Assembly (NCBI GenBank): GCA_002292375.1
Contig: DBBV01000006.1
Location: forward strand, 145,320 to 209,319
DNA from: Methylococcaceae bacterium UBA975
GTDB lineage: Bacteria; Pseudomonadota; Gammaproteobacteria; Methylococcales; Cycloclasticaceae
Reading direction: 5' to 3'
Length of the DNA stretch: 64,000 nucleotides
In this document: positions 8,330-17,343 of the stretch, piece by piece
Layout: every line of letters starts with the position of its first letter
How positions within the stretch are numbered: the stretch's first letter is position 1
Notes under the pieces: generated by a model
What the model saw: only the letters and a program-made list of their open reading frames with translations
Databases searched by the model: none
What the model was told of the DNA's origin: nothing
Position numbers and translations under genes: made by a program

Positions 8330-10624
8330 ATGTCCAATCTAGTTATTGTTGAATCGCCTGCAAAGGCCAAAACCATTGAAAAATATTTAGGTAAGGGGTT
8401 TCAAGTATTGGCCTCTTATGGTCATGTGCGTGACTTGGTACCGAAAGAAGGCGCGGTTGATACCGGTAACGACTTTGCAATGAAGTATTCATTAGTTGAG
8501 CGCAATCAACGGCACGTTCAAGCCATTACCAAGGCAATGAAAAAGGCCGACGCGCTCTACCTCGCGACTGATCCAGATCGTGAAGGTGAAGCCATTTCAT
8601 GGCATGTGGCAGAGCTACTAAAAGAAAAAAAATTATTAAAAGACAAACCCATATACCGGGTAGTTTTTCATGAAATCACCAAAGCGGCCATCCAAAGTGC
8701 GATCAAAGAACCGCGTGAATTGTCGATGGAGATGGTTGACGCACAACAAGCGAGGCGTGCGCTGGATTATTTGGTGGGGTTTAATTTATCGCCTTTATTA
8801 TGGAAAAAAATCAGGCGAGGTTTGTCGGCTGGTCGTGTGCAAAGTCCCGCGTTGCGGCTAATAGTTGAACGTGAGCTAGAAATAGAAGCCTTTAAAAGCC
8901 GCGAGTATTGGAGTATCGAATCAAAGGTGTCGTCCAGCGAGCAAGCATTTAGTGCGAAATTGACGGTGTTTGATAATGAGAAGTTAAGCCAGTTTAGCGT
9001 GACCGATGAGGAGCGTGCGAAACAAGTCACAGATAGTTTGCTTTCCGCCGCTGCGAGCAAGTTGTTGGTCAAAACCTTGAAGAAAAAGCAGCGAAAGCGT
9101 AACCCAGCAGCGCCGTTTACCACCTCAACCTTACAGCAAGAAGCGGCTAGAAAGCTGGGCTTTACCACTAAAAAAACGATGCAAGTGGCGCAGCAACTGT
9201 ATGAAGGGGTGACGATAGGTACCGAATCGGAGGGTTTAATTACCTACATGCGTACTGACTCGGTTAATCTAGCCGATGAGGCCGTGGAATCAATTAGGCA
9301 GCTGATAGCGACACGTTATGGTAAAGAAAACGTGCCAGCAAAGCCTCTCGTATATAAAACAAAGTCAAAAAACGCGCAGGAAGCCCACGAAGCAGTCAGG
9401 CCGAGCTCAGTTGAGCGAATTCCAGAAGAAATACGGGGCTCATTAACGAACGATCAATATAAATTATATTTATTGATTTGGAAAAGAACCGTGGCTTGCC
9501 AAATGGCGCATGCGGTCATCGACATGGTCAGTGCTGAATTGACCTGCGGCAATGAACATATTTTTCGTGCGACCGGTTCTACGGTTAATAAACCGGGGTT
9601 CATGTCAGTTTATTTAGAAGGCAAAGATGACACCAAAGGTGATGACGATAGCAAAGAGAATTTGCTGCCACCGATGAAAGAAGGCGAGCTGGTTGACTTG
9701 ATAGAAGTGATACCGAATCAGCACTTTACAGAGCCACCACCAAGATACGGCGAAGCTAGTCTGGTTAAATCTCTTGAAGAATATGGTATTGGACGGCCTT
9801 CTACGTATGCCTCCATTATTTCTACCTTGCAAAACCGTGAGTATGTCGAGCTCGAACAAAAACGTTTTTACCCGACCGATGTAGGACGTATTGTTATTAA
9901 GTTTTTGACCGAACACTTCACTAATTACGTTGATTATGATTTTACTGCAAAGCTAGAAGACGATTTAGATGCCGTCTCCAGAGGCGAGATGAAATGGTTG
10001 CCGGTAATGGAAAAGTTTTGGCAGCCTTTTAAATCGTTGATTGATGATAAGGAGCAAAGTGTTCAACGTAGCGATGTAACGCAAGAAGCGATGGACGAAA
10101 AATGCCCTGAATGCGGTAAACAATTATCAATACGTTTGGGGCGTAATGGCCGATTTATTGGCTGTACTGATTACCCTGAGTGTGGTTACACCAGGAACCT
10201 CAATGATGATGCTGCTTCAGCAGAACCAGAGGTAGTCGAAGGCAGGCAGTGCCCAAAATGTGATGCGAATTTAATTATTCGGTCGGGACGCTATGGCAAA
10301 TTTATTGGCTGTAGCGCTTACCCCGCGTGTAAACACATGGAGCCACTTGAAAAGCCAAAAGACACAAATGTGGTTTGTCCCGAGTGCAAAAAGGGCAGCA
10401 TCTTAGAGCGAAAATCACGTAAAGGAAAAATATTTTATTCCTGTTCAAATTACCCAAAATGTAAATATGCCCTTTGGAATGAGCCTATTAATGAGCCTTG
10501 TCCCAATTGTAATTGGCCTATTTTGACTGTTAAAATAACCAAAAGTCGCGGCGCAGAAAAAGTATGTCCACAGCAGGACTGCTCGTATATAACGCCTTGC
10601 GAAGAAATGGCTAAACCTAACTAG
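8330..10624 (+). CDS. topA: DNA topoisomerase I
   Basis: Type IA topoisomerase that relaxes negative supercoils through a transient 5'-phosphotyrosyl break. The TOPRIM domain starts at once (LVIVESPAKAKTIEKYLG; DPDREGEA holds the acidic metal triad) and the active-site Tyr is in TYMRTDSV (about residue 305). At 764 residues it is shorter than the E. coli enzyme (865); the C-terminal region carries four cysteine zinc-ribbon modules (CPECGKQ, CPKCDAN, CPECKKG, CPNCNWP). It sits between smg and purE with gaps of only a few bases. Confidence 0.97.
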   Translation: MSNLVIVESPAKAKTIEKYLGKGFQVLASYGHVRDLVPKEGAVDTGNDFAMKYSLVERNQRHVQAITKAMKKADALYLATDPDREGEAISWHVAELLKEKKLLKDKPIYRVVFHEITKAAIQSAIKEPRELSMEMVDAQQARRALDYLVGFNLSPLLWKKIRRGLSAGRVQSPALRLIVERELEIEAFKSREYWSIESKVSSSEQAFSAKLTVFDNEKLSQFSVTDEERAKQVTDSLLSAAASKLLVKTLKKKQRKRNPAAPFTTSTLQQEAARKLGFTTKKTMQVAQQLYEGVTIGTESEGLITYMRTDSVNLADEAVESIRQLIATRYGKENVPAKPLVYKTKSKNAQEAHEAVRPSSVERIPEEIRGSLTNDQYKLYLLIWKRTVACQMAHAVIDMVSAELTCGNEHIFRATGSTVNKPGFMSVYLEGKDDTKGDDDSKENLLPPMKEGELVDLIEVIPNQHFTEPPPRYGEASLVKSLEEYGIGRPSTYASIISTLQNREYVELEQKRFYPTDVGRIVIKFLTEHFTNYVDYDFTAKLEDDLDAVSRGEMKWLPVMEKFWQPFKSLIDDKEQSVQRSDVTQEAMDEKCPECGKQLSIRLGRNGRFIGCTDYPECGYTRNLNDDAASAEPEVVEGRQCPKCDANLIIRSGRYGKFIGCSAYPACKHMEPLEKPKDTNVVCPECKKGSILERKSRKGKIFYSCSNYPKCKYALWNEPINEPCPNCNWPILTVKITKSRGAEKVCPQQDCSYITPCEEMAKPN

Positions 10625-10632
10625 ATGAATTG

Positions 10633-11154
10633 ATGAATATGACTGAAGATAAAAAAACGTTTGTTGCTGTGTTAATGGGGTCTGACTCGGACCTACCCGT
10701 AATGCAGTCGACTTTAGATGTGCTAAGTGGCTTACAAATTCCCTATGAAGTAAGAATTAGCTCGGCGCACAGAACACCCGTAGAAACTCACGAATATGTC
10801 ACCAATGCAGACCAACGGGGTTGTGGTGTCTTTATTGCGGCAGCGGGTTTGGCAGCACACTTAGCGGGTGCGGTAGCAGCTAATACAGTGAAGCCAGTCA
10901 TCGGCGTCCCATTGGATGCGGGCTCGGTGCAAGGAATGGACGCGCTGCTCTCCACGGTTCAAATGCCTGGAGGTATTCCGGTAGCGAGTGTGGCGATCGG
11001 TAAACCAGGTGCAAAAAATGCGGCCTATTTGGCGGCACAAATTTTGGCGCTGTCTGATAAAGACCTAGCGGCACGTGTGTTAGCAGATAGAAAAGCGTCC
11101 GCTGAAGCAGTATTACAAAAAAACCGCGAGTTACAGCAAACGCTCGGTTCTTAA
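10633..11154 (+). CDS. purE: N5-carboxyaminoimidazole ribonucleotide mutase
   Basis: PurE converts N5-CAIR to CAIR in purine synthesis. Class I motifs are visible: MGSDSDLPVM near the start, SAHRTP, and the glycine/alanine-rich IAAAGLAAHLAGAVAA. About 173 residues from ATG 10633; ATG 10639 is equally possible. In many proteobacteria purK follows purE, but here tsaC follows, so the ATP-dependent step must be encoded elsewhere (inference). It begins nine bases after the topA stop. Confidence 0.94.
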   Translation: MNMTEDKKTFVAVLMGSDSDLPVMQSTLDVLSGLQIPYEVRISSAHRTPVETHEYVTNADQRGCGVFIAAAGLAAHLAGAVAANTVKPVIGVPLDAGSVQGMDALLSTVQMPGGIPVASVAIGKPGAKNAAYLAAQILALSDKDLAARVLADRKASAEAVLQKNRELQQTLGS

Positions 11155-11171
11155 TTTTAAGCGAGCCGCTT

Positions 11172-11726
11172 ATGCCATCTGCTTGGCAAAAAAGACAATG
11201 TGTCGAACAACTGCGCCGGGGCGGACTAATCGCTTACCCGACCGAGGCTGTTTATGGTTTGGGTTGTGATCCTTTAAACAGGCAAGCAGTTTTTGCCTTG
11301 TTGGCGCTAAAAAAAAGGGCGTGGCAGAAAGGACTTATTTTAATTGCTGCCGACATTAGTCAAATTGAACCCTTTATAAAAAACCTACCTGAGGCGATTA
11401 AAAAAAGGATACTTGATCCATGTCAGGAAGCGACTACGTGGGTCTTGCCAGCAAAAAAAAGTGTGCCAGACTGGTTAACAGGCACAAATAAAACCATAGC
11501 GGTTCGTCTTGTTCAGCACCCGTTGGCACAAGCGATTTGTCGGCAGGCTGGTAGGGCAATTGTTTCGACGAGTGCTAATTTTGCGGGTTGCGAAGCGCTT
11601 AGAGTGGGGTACAAAGCACGCGTAAAGTTTGGTAACAAAGGAGTCTTTACACTCAATGGGTCGGTCGGTAGCGCAGCTAAACCGAGCCGTTTAATTGACC
11701 CTTTTTCTAATAAGCAACTGCGTTAA
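11172..11726 (+). CDS. tsaC: Threonylcarbamoyl-AMP synthase TsaC
   Basis: TsaC/YrdC makes threonylcarbamoyl-AMP from threonine, bicarbonate and ATP, the first step of t6A37 tRNA modification. The 184-residue length fits the short TsaC form rather than the longer Sua5 form. Motifs: YPTEAVYGLGCDP near the start and STSANFAGCEA, both part of the YrdC nucleotide-binding cavity. It lies 17 bases after purE and 18 before hemF; tsaC next to dprA, hemF and aroE is a conserved gammaproteobacterial pattern. Confidence 0.94.
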   Translation: MPSAWQKRQCVEQLRRGGLIAYPTEAVYGLGCDPLNRQAVFALLALKKRAWQKGLILIAADISQIEPFIKNLPEAIKKRILDPCQEATTWVLPAKKSVPDWLTGTNKTIAVRLVQHPLAQAICRQAGRAIVSTSANFAGCEALRVGYKARVKFGNKGVFTLNGSVGSAAKPSRLIDPFSNKQLR

Positions 11727-11744
11727 CTAGAGGTTATTTCTTAT

Positions 11745-12683
11745 ATGTCGGCACCCAATATACAGGCGGTTAAAGCGTACCTGCTCGCGTTACAAGACAC
11801 GATTTGCGCGTCTTTAGAAACTTTAGAAGAAGACGTTAAATTTGTTGAAGATTTGTGGCAGCGCGGTGGTGATACAGGCGGTGGGCGCACACGAGTGATG
11901 GAAAATGGGCAAACGTTTGAACAGGCAGGGGTTAACTTTTCACATGTCCGTGGTGGCTCCTTGCCGGCGTCAGCAACTCAAAACCGACCTGAACTAGCGG
12001 GCCGTGACTTTGAAGCACTAGGCGTATCGTTAGTGATTCATCCGCGCAATCCGTTTGTGCCGACTTCGCATGCTAATGTTCGTTTTTTTATTGCGGAAAA
12101 AGCTGGCGAAGAGCCCATTTGGTGGTTTGGTGGTGGTTTTGATTTAACCCCGTACTATGGCTTTGAAGAGGATGCGGTGCATTGGCATCAGCAAGCAAAA
12201 CAGGCCTGTGACCCTTTCGGTGAAACGGTATACGATGAGTATAAAAAATGGTGCGATGATTATTTTTTTATCAAGCACCGAGATGAGCCGAGGGGTATCG
12301 GGGGTTTGTTTTTTGACGACTTAAATGAAGGCGGTTTTGAGCGTTGTTTCGAACTGATGAAAAGCGTGGGTAACCGCTACCTTCCTGCGTATATTCCGAT
12401 CGTCGAGCGGCGCAAAAACCTACCTTTCTCGCAAAAAGAAAAAGATTTTCAGTGCTATCGTCGTGGGCGTTACGTCGAGTTTAATTTGGTGTATGACCGT
12501 GGTACTTTGTTTGGGCTACAGACGGGGGGGCGTACCGAATCCATATTAATGTCGTTACCGCCGAATGTTACATGGCGCTATAACTGGCAGCCGGCAGCAA
12601 ACACCGAAGAAAGTCGTTTGTATGAGGTGTTTTTGCAGCCTAAAGACTGGCTTAATCAACAGGACAAGCAGCTTAAGAGCTGA
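11745..12683 (+). CDS. hemF: Oxygen-dependent coproporphyrinogen III oxidase
   Basis: HemF oxidatively decarboxylates coproporphyrinogen III to protoporphyrinogen IX using O2, so the host can make haem aerobically. At 312 residues it shows the family signatures: HPRNPFVPTSHANVRFF, WWFGGGFDLTPYY, CDDYFFIKHRDEPRGIGGLFFDDL in part, and GRYVEFNLVYDRGT. The start ATG at 11745 follows an AGAGG-like ribosome site (CTAGAGGTTATT). The 3' end overlaps the convergent mlaC end by 11 bases. Confidence 0.96.
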   Translation: MSAPNIQAVKAYLLALQDTICASLETLEEDVKFVEDLWQRGGDTGGGRTRVMENGQTFEQAGVNFSHVRGGSLPASATQNRPELAGRDFEALGVSLVIHPRNPFVPTSHANVRFFIAEKAGEEPIWWFGGGFDLTPYYGFEEDAVHWHQQAKQACDPFGETVYDEYKKWCDDYFFIKHRDEPRGIGGLFFDDLNEGGFERCFELMKSVGNRYLPAYIPIVERRKNLPFSQKEKDFQCYRRGRYVEFNLVYDRGTLFGLQTGGRTESILMSLPPNVTWRYNWQPAANTEESRLYEVFLQPKDWLNQQDKQLKS

Positions 12684-13335
12684 TTTGTACGACCTCAGTA
12701 GTAACCGAGCTGGTTTTAGACTGTTCATTTTTTTCAGCCAGCGCTTTGATAACGTTTTCTAAACCACCGCTATTTTTAATACTGGTCGCAAAACTGCCTT
12801 TGTAGTTTGTAACCATGCTGATGCCTTCAATAATTACGTCATAGGCCTTCCATTGCCCATCATTGTCTAGAGCCATACGGTAATCAACGGAAACCGGTGG
12901 TCTGGCGGCTTGGATTATTTCGGTTTTAACAATAACTCGGCTGTCATCAGCGTTGAGTGACATCGGTAAAAAATGGACTGTCCAGTCTTGAAACTCTGTG
13001 AAGGCAGTTGCGTAGGTGTTAACTAACAAACCCTTGAACTCTTTTTGAAATTGCGTTTTTTGTTGAGTGCTAGCCGTACGCCAGTATTTACCTAAAACGA
13101 GTTTAGAAACCTTATCCAAATCAACGCGAGGCTCGATAACATCGTCGACAAGGTTGAAAATGTATTCACGGTTACCCAGTTTATCTTTGTCTTTTTTCAC
13201 AATGTCGTAGAGTAAATCAGATGTTTCTTGAATTACTTGTTGCGGCGCATTGAGTTCAGCAGCAAATGTGTTGCTGTGAAAGGTTAATAATAAGAGTGTC
13301 AGTCCTAAACTGTAAAACCCGTTTATTTTTTTCAT
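12673..13335 (-). CDS. mlaC: MlaC-type periplasmic phospholipid-binding protein
   Basis: A 220-residue exported protein of the MlaC/Ttg2D family, which shuttles phospholipids between the outer-membrane MlaA complex and the inner-membrane MlaFEDB transporter. A signal peptide (GLTLLLLTFHSNTFA) precedes a body with the family's hallmarks: a helical DLLYDIV stretch, VLGKYWRTAS, FQKEFKGLLVNTYA, and VTNYKGSFATSI near the end. It stands alone; the other mla genes are not in the window. Convergent with hemF, with an 11-base overlap of the two 3' ends. Confidence 0.88.
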   Translation of the reverse strand: MKKINGFYSLGLTLLLLTFHSNTFAAELNAPQQVIQETSDLLYDIVKKDKDKLGNREYIFNLVDDVIEPRVDLDKVSKLVLGKYWRTASTQQKTQFQKEFKGLLVNTYATAFTEFQDWTVHFLPMSLNADDSRVIVKTEIIQAARPPVSVDYRMALDNDGQWKAYDVIIEGISMVTNYKGSFATSIKNSGGLENVIKALAEKNEQSKTSSVTTEVVQISS

Positions 13336-13759
13336 ATCGATCAGAGCCCTATGGGTGTGTTATTTTTTTTAATCATTGCATCAATAGACCGCCAATATGG
13401 GGTAATGATTACAACATTTTAACTAGGTTAAATAATTAATACAGTACGATGTCGATTCAATGCCTCGAGACCGGCGCTGATTAAGTAATGTATGTTCAGA
13501 GCAGATACTATAACGCTTTAGCTGTACGATCAATGACTGAACCGGCAAATCGTCATTAAGGTAGTTAAAACAACGTTATGTGTCACAAACTTTGCCGACA
13601 GGTTCTAGCTTGCTTTTTGTTCCTTACCGTAATTATTATTGATAAGGTGACGCATTTTTGTAACCATGATGTAAAAGGGACACACTATACTAACTTGATT
13701 AGATGATATCTAATACCTAATTCCTTCGTTCTGATTATAGCTTAAAATAAAAAAACAAT
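13336..13759. other. Intergenic region between divergent mlaC and hemB
   Basis: A 424-base, AT-rich non-coding stretch that must hold promoters for mlaC (leftward) and hemB (rightward). I see an 8-base inverted repeat TAATCATT (13370-13377) / AATGATTA (13404-13411), a TATACT -10-like hexamer at 13686-13691 without a good -35 at normal spacing, and a perfect palindrome ATTAGAT-gat-ATCTAAT at 13698-13714. No convincing small gene or RNA is seen. Confidence 0.4.
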
Positions 13760-14767
13760 ATGATGTCTAGCAAAGCAAATTTAATTTTATCAACGCGTTT
13801 ACGCCGCATGCGTACAAATGATTTTAGTCGGCGTTTAATGCGTGAGAATCGTCTAACCGTGGACGATCTCATTTACCCTGTGTTTGTGATCGAGGGGGAG
13901 CAGCAACGGCAGCGTATTGAGTCAATGCCTGGCGTTGAGCGATTGAGTCTTGATCTGTTATTACAAGAGGCTGGCGAAGTTTTTAAACTGGGCATACCGG
14001 CTATAGCGATTTTTCCTGTACCCGATTCCAAGGCGAAAACCGATAATGCTGAAGAAGCCTGGAATCCAGAGGGCTTGGCTCAACGCGCGGTCAGGGCGTT
14101 AAAAGCGACTCTGCCCGAGTTAGGCGTCATCACGGATGTTGCTTTAGACCCATTTACCCTTCACGGGCAAGATGGTTTGATCGATGATGGTGGCTATGTT
14201 TTGAACGATGAAACGGTCGAGGCTTTAGTCAAACAGGCGCTGTCACATGCACAAGCGGGCGCGGATATTGTGGCGCCTTCAGATATGATGGATGGGCGCG
14301 TCGGTGCGATCAGAGAGGCGCTTGAAGAAGCAGGCCATACGAATACCAAAATTTTAGCCTACTCTGCTAAATACGCATCAAGCTTTTACGGCCCATTTAG
14401 AGATGCCGTGGGGTCTGCGGCACAATTAGGCGCTGGCAATAAATACAGCTATCAAATGGACTGCGCCAACAGTGATGAAGCCCTTGCAGAAGTCAGCCTA
14501 GATATACAAGAAGGTGCCGATATGGTGATGGTTAAGCCGGGGATGCCGTATCTTGATGTGATCAGGCGAGTGAGCGATGAGTTTGATATACCGGTGTTTG
14601 CCTACCAAGTCAGTGGTGAATACGCGATGTTAAAGGCGGCGGTACAAAATGGCTGGTTAGAAGAAGGGCCGGTTGTATTAGAATCCTTATTGGCGTTTAA
14701 AAGAGCGGGTGCGGATGCGATATTAACGTATTTTGCCAAAGACGTCGCTCGTTGGTTAAAAGCGTAA
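13760..14767 (+). CDS. hemB: Porphobilinogen synthase (delta-aminolevulinate dehydratase)
   Basis: Condenses two 5-aminolevulinate molecules to porphobilinogen. The 335-residue protein has both Schiff-base lysines in LAYSAKYASSFYGPF and MVKPGMPYLD. The metal site region reads DPFTLHGQDGL rather than the Cys-rich E. coli form, pointing to the Mg-dependent, zinc-independent class known from Pseudomonas. Tandem ATG codons at 13760 and 13763 are preceded by A-rich sequence without a clear Shine-Dalgarno. The stop overlaps the aroE start (TAATG at 14765-14769). Confidence 0.96.
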   Translation: MMSSKANLILSTRLRRMRTNDFSRRLMRENRLTVDDLIYPVFVIEGEQQRQRIESMPGVERLSLDLLLQEAGEVFKLGIPAIAIFPVPDSKAKTDNAEEAWNPEGLAQRAVRALKATLPELGVITDVALDPFTLHGQDGLIDDGGYVLNDETVEALVKQALSHAQAGADIVAPSDMMDGRVGAIREALEEAGHTNTKILAYSAKYASSFYGPFRDAVGSAAQLGAGNKYSYQMDCANSDEALAEVSLDIQEGADMVMVKPGMPYLDVIRRVSDEFDIPVFAYQVSGEYAMLKAAVQNGWLEEGPVVLESLLAFKRAGADAILTYFAKDVARWLKA

Positions 14768-15594
14768 TGTTGGATCGATACGCCGTAATGGGGTTTCCCA
14801 TCTCACATAGTCTGTCACCGGTAATTCATCAGCAATTTGCCGAACAAACCGGACAAAAAATCAGTTACGAAGCGATAGAAGTTAGGCCTGAATCGTTTGA
14901 CCAGGCGGTTGAGGAGTTTTTTCACGCGGGCGGTCAGGGTATCAATTGCACCGTACCGTTAAAGGAATTGGCGTTTAAAAAAGCAGATCAGCTAACCGAA
15001 CGCGCAAAATTTAGTGGTGCGGTCAATACCTTAAAACGGATGGAGGACGGTTCACTGCTCGGTGATAACACCGATGGAATAGGCTTAATGACCGACTTAT
15101 GCAAAAACCTCGGCTTGTCTCTAGCGGGCAAGCGCATACTCGTATTAGGTGCAGGGGGAGCGACCCGTGGTATTCTCGGGCCTTTGCTTGAGGCTAGGCC
15201 GGAGTGTTTGTTTTTAGCGAATAGAACGATTGAAAAAGCGCAAAAGTTGAAAGCAGTTTTTGCCCCGTTAGGCGCTCTTGATGTATCGACTTACGAGGAC
15301 CTGCTGGGTAATAAATTTGACCTAATTATTAATGCGACCTCGGCGAGCCTGAGCGGTGATGTGCCGCCTTTACCAAACGGAATTTTGGCTAAACAGGCGG
15401 TCTGCTACGATTTGGCCTACAGTAAAAAACCAACGGCGTTTACCGTATGGGGAAAAGAAAAAGGGGCTGTTTTGTCGGTAGGCGGTCTAGGTATGCTGAT
15501 TGAGCAAGCAGCGCAAGCATTCTATATTTGGCGATCAGTTAGGCCAGATACCAAGCCCGTGGTTAATAAAATAAACACGGCAGGTAGGCATTAG
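14767..15594 (+). CDS. aroE: Shikimate dehydrogenase
   Basis: NADPH-dependent reduction of 3-dehydroshikimate to shikimate in aromatic amino-acid synthesis. From ATG 14767 it is 275 residues, the usual length: substrate motif SHSLSPVIH near the start, catalytic Lys in CTVPLKELAF, NTDGIG, then the NADP-binding GAGGATRGI. The frame stays open a few codons upstream into hemB, but ATG 14767 overlaps the hemB stop by one base and gives the standard N-terminus MLDRYAVMGFP. It is two bases from the convergent PilZ gene. Confidence 0.95.
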   Translation: MLDRYAVMGFPISHSLSPVIHQQFAEQTGQKISYEAIEVRPESFDQAVEEFFHAGGQGINCTVPLKELAFKKADQLTERAKFSGAVNTLKRMEDGSLLGDNTDGIGLMTDLCKNLGLSLAGKRILVLGAGGATRGILGPLLEARPECLFLANRTIEKAQKLKAVFAPLGALDVSTYEDLLGNKFDLIINATSASLSGDVPPLPNGILAKQAVCYDLAYSKKPTAFTVWGKEKGAVLSVGGLGMLIEQAAQAFYIWRSVRPDTKPVVNKINTAGRH

Positions 15595-15596
15595 CT

Positions 15597-15938
15597 TTAA
15601 TGCAGGTTTTGTTTTTTGGTGAATTTTAGTAAGGCGTGTAAGGTATCAAACGAAACTTTGTCCAGTTGTGAAAAGCTAAGACCAATGCCATCGTGCTTTG
15701 TATAAGCCACTTGGGCGTCAAGCGTGTGTCTCTTACCGCGGGTGTTGTCTTGGTGTAGTGAGAAAACAAGCTTGGTTTCTGAACCGGGGATCAGTAGTGT
15801 ATTATCCAATTCTAAGGAAATGCCGCCTAGACCAAAATCTCTTGTGGTGCAGTAAATTTCCCTACCTTCGAATTCTATTGTAATAGGTAGCTTCAAAGGT
15901 GATCTCATGCAAGCTCTGTGTTCCATTTGTGAATCCAA
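15597..15938 (-). CDS. PilZ-domain protein
   Basis: A 113-residue single-domain PilZ protein, a likely cyclic-di-GMP receptor. The RxxxR arm is R8-ACM-R12. The second motif reads DFGLGG (from D34), so the usual Ser of DxSxxG is Gly; binding is plausible but not certain. No membrane segment is seen. The next gene upstream on this strand encodes an EAL-HDOD protein, another c-di-GMP-type module, 151 bases away. The target process (motility, polysaccharide) cannot be told. Confidence 0.8.
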   Translation of the reverse strand: MDSQMEHRACMRSPLKLPITIEFEGREIYCTTRDFGLGGISLELDNTLLIPGSETKLVFSLHQDNTRGKRHTLDAQVAYTKHDGIGLSFSQLDKVSFDTLHALLKFTKKQNLH

Positions 15939-16089
15939 GCAGTTTTCGTTTAATCTAGCACAAAACCATTTAACATGATAAATAACTTAAAAGGATATGG
16001 CTAAAAGCGGCAGAGCAATTTGGCTATAACTACCAACCAATTTAAAAAGATTTAGACAGCTAGCCCTTGAGTAGCACAGTTCCTTATGA

Positions 16090-17268
16090 CTAATTTATTA
16101 GGCTGTTAAGCGCTTGGTCTGACCATTGACAGGCTTTTAAATAAGTGTCTGAAATATCTATACCAGTAGGCGGTACGCTTTGATCTTCATACTGAGTGAT
16201 TTCTGTAAGGACTTGCCCGATTACGCCTTTCTTATGTACTAGGGCGTTAGTAATATCGCTGTCCAGTGACATGGGTGGAATAATATCTTGCATAGTCGAA
16301 TCAAGCATGGCGTCTATATTAGATAACAGGCCGGCTAGGAAAAAACTGCTGCTGTTTTTAAGCTTTTTTTCTACAGCGATTAATTTCGCCAACTTGGCCC
16401 TGACTAACGATATGCGTAATAATTCAGAAGGTTTTGATGACATATTACGTAAGCTCAGCAGCGTTACCCATTTAGATAGATTGTTCATGCCAATAATAAC
16501 GATGGCCTGCTTAATTGATTGGACGGGTTTAGAAAAAGAAAAATGGGCCGAATTTAAGTATTTGAGCAACATATAAGAGAGGTTGGGGTCTTGTTCTATT
16601 GTAGCCTGTAGTTCATTTACGGAAATATCTGGCTGATTGACCGCAGCGAGAAGTTTGGTTTGTATAATCGTGTTTGCACTGATCGACTTACCCTTGATGT
16701 GCTCAGGCTTGCAAAAGAAATAACCTTGGAATAATTCACAACCAATATCACGATATGCTTCAAACTCTTGATATGTTTCTACCTTCTCAGCGAGAAAGGT
16801 TATTTTGTTTGTTCTAAGTTGATGCATCAACGCCTTGTTTTCTTTAAACGTTGTGGTGGTTAAGTCAAACTTAATAATATCAGCTAGGTCAATTAACGGG
16901 TCCCAATCGGGGGTGTAAATAAAGTCATCGAGTGCGAAAGTAAAACCTTTTTCGCACAAAAATTTAACGCGAAGCACGAGTGCTGGGTCAGGTTTAATAT
17001 CTTCTAACAGTTCTAATACTAGTCTGTTAGCCGGTAAAGATTCTATGTGCGAATTCATGATGTCTTCGTATGACATGTTGATAAACGCCAACTTGTTATT
17101 AGAGGCCTTATCTAGGCCCAAATCGATAATTGAAGAGGACAATACTTCGGCCGTAATGGAATGATCAGAGTCGTTGCCTTGGCCTGTTGGTCGGTATAAG
17201 AACTCATACGCGTGAACATCCAAAGACAGATTTAGAATGGGTTGGCGAGCAAATGAAAAATTATGCAT
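16090..17268 (-). CDS. EAL-HDOD (YuxH-type) signalling protein
   Basis: About 392 residues: an EAL-like domain (about 1-195) followed by an HDOD domain (about 200-390). EAL landmarks are partly altered: EFL in YEFLYRP, Asn in FINMS, DDFIYTP instead of DDFGxG, KFD, LAEKVE, and QGYFFCKP. The catalytic Glu and Lys/Asp motifs remain but the DDF loop is changed, so it may bind c-di-GMP without cleaving it. The HDOD part shows LLKYLNSAHFSF and IKQAIVIIGMNNLSKW. I chose ATG 17268 (MHNFSFARQPIL); a TTG nine codons upstream is possible. Family members act in motility or stress signalling; here the role is inferred from the PilZ neighbour. Confidence 0.82.
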   Translation of the reverse strand: MHNFSFARQPILNLSLDVHAYEFLYRPTGQGNDSDHSITAEVLSSSIIDLGLDKASNNKLAFINMSYEDIMNSHIESLPANRLVLELLEDIKPDPALVLRVKFLCEKGFTFALDDFIYTPDWDPLIDLADIIKFDLTTTTFKENKALMHQLRTNKITFLAEKVETYQEFEAYRDIGCELFQGYFFCKPEHIKGKSISANTIIQTKLLAAVNQPDISVNELQATIEQDPNLSYMLLKYLNSAHFSFSKPVQSIKQAIVIIGMNNLSKWVTLLSLRNMSSKPSELLRISLVRAKLAKLIAVEKKLKNSSSFFLAGLLSNIDAMLDSTMQDIIPPMSLDSDITNALVHKKGVIGQVLTEITQYEDQSVPPTGIDISDTYLKACQWSDQALNSLIN

Positions 17269-17343
17269 GAAGGGGCTTATACCAAGTTTTAACAATTCAT
17301 GATTGAGTATAGCTTAGATTCAGGAACATCCAAGCTGAGAGCG

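Noticed and set aside
13578..13590. TGTGTCACA resembling a CRP site
   Set aside because: The two halves lack the six-base spacer of TGTGA-N6-TCACA.
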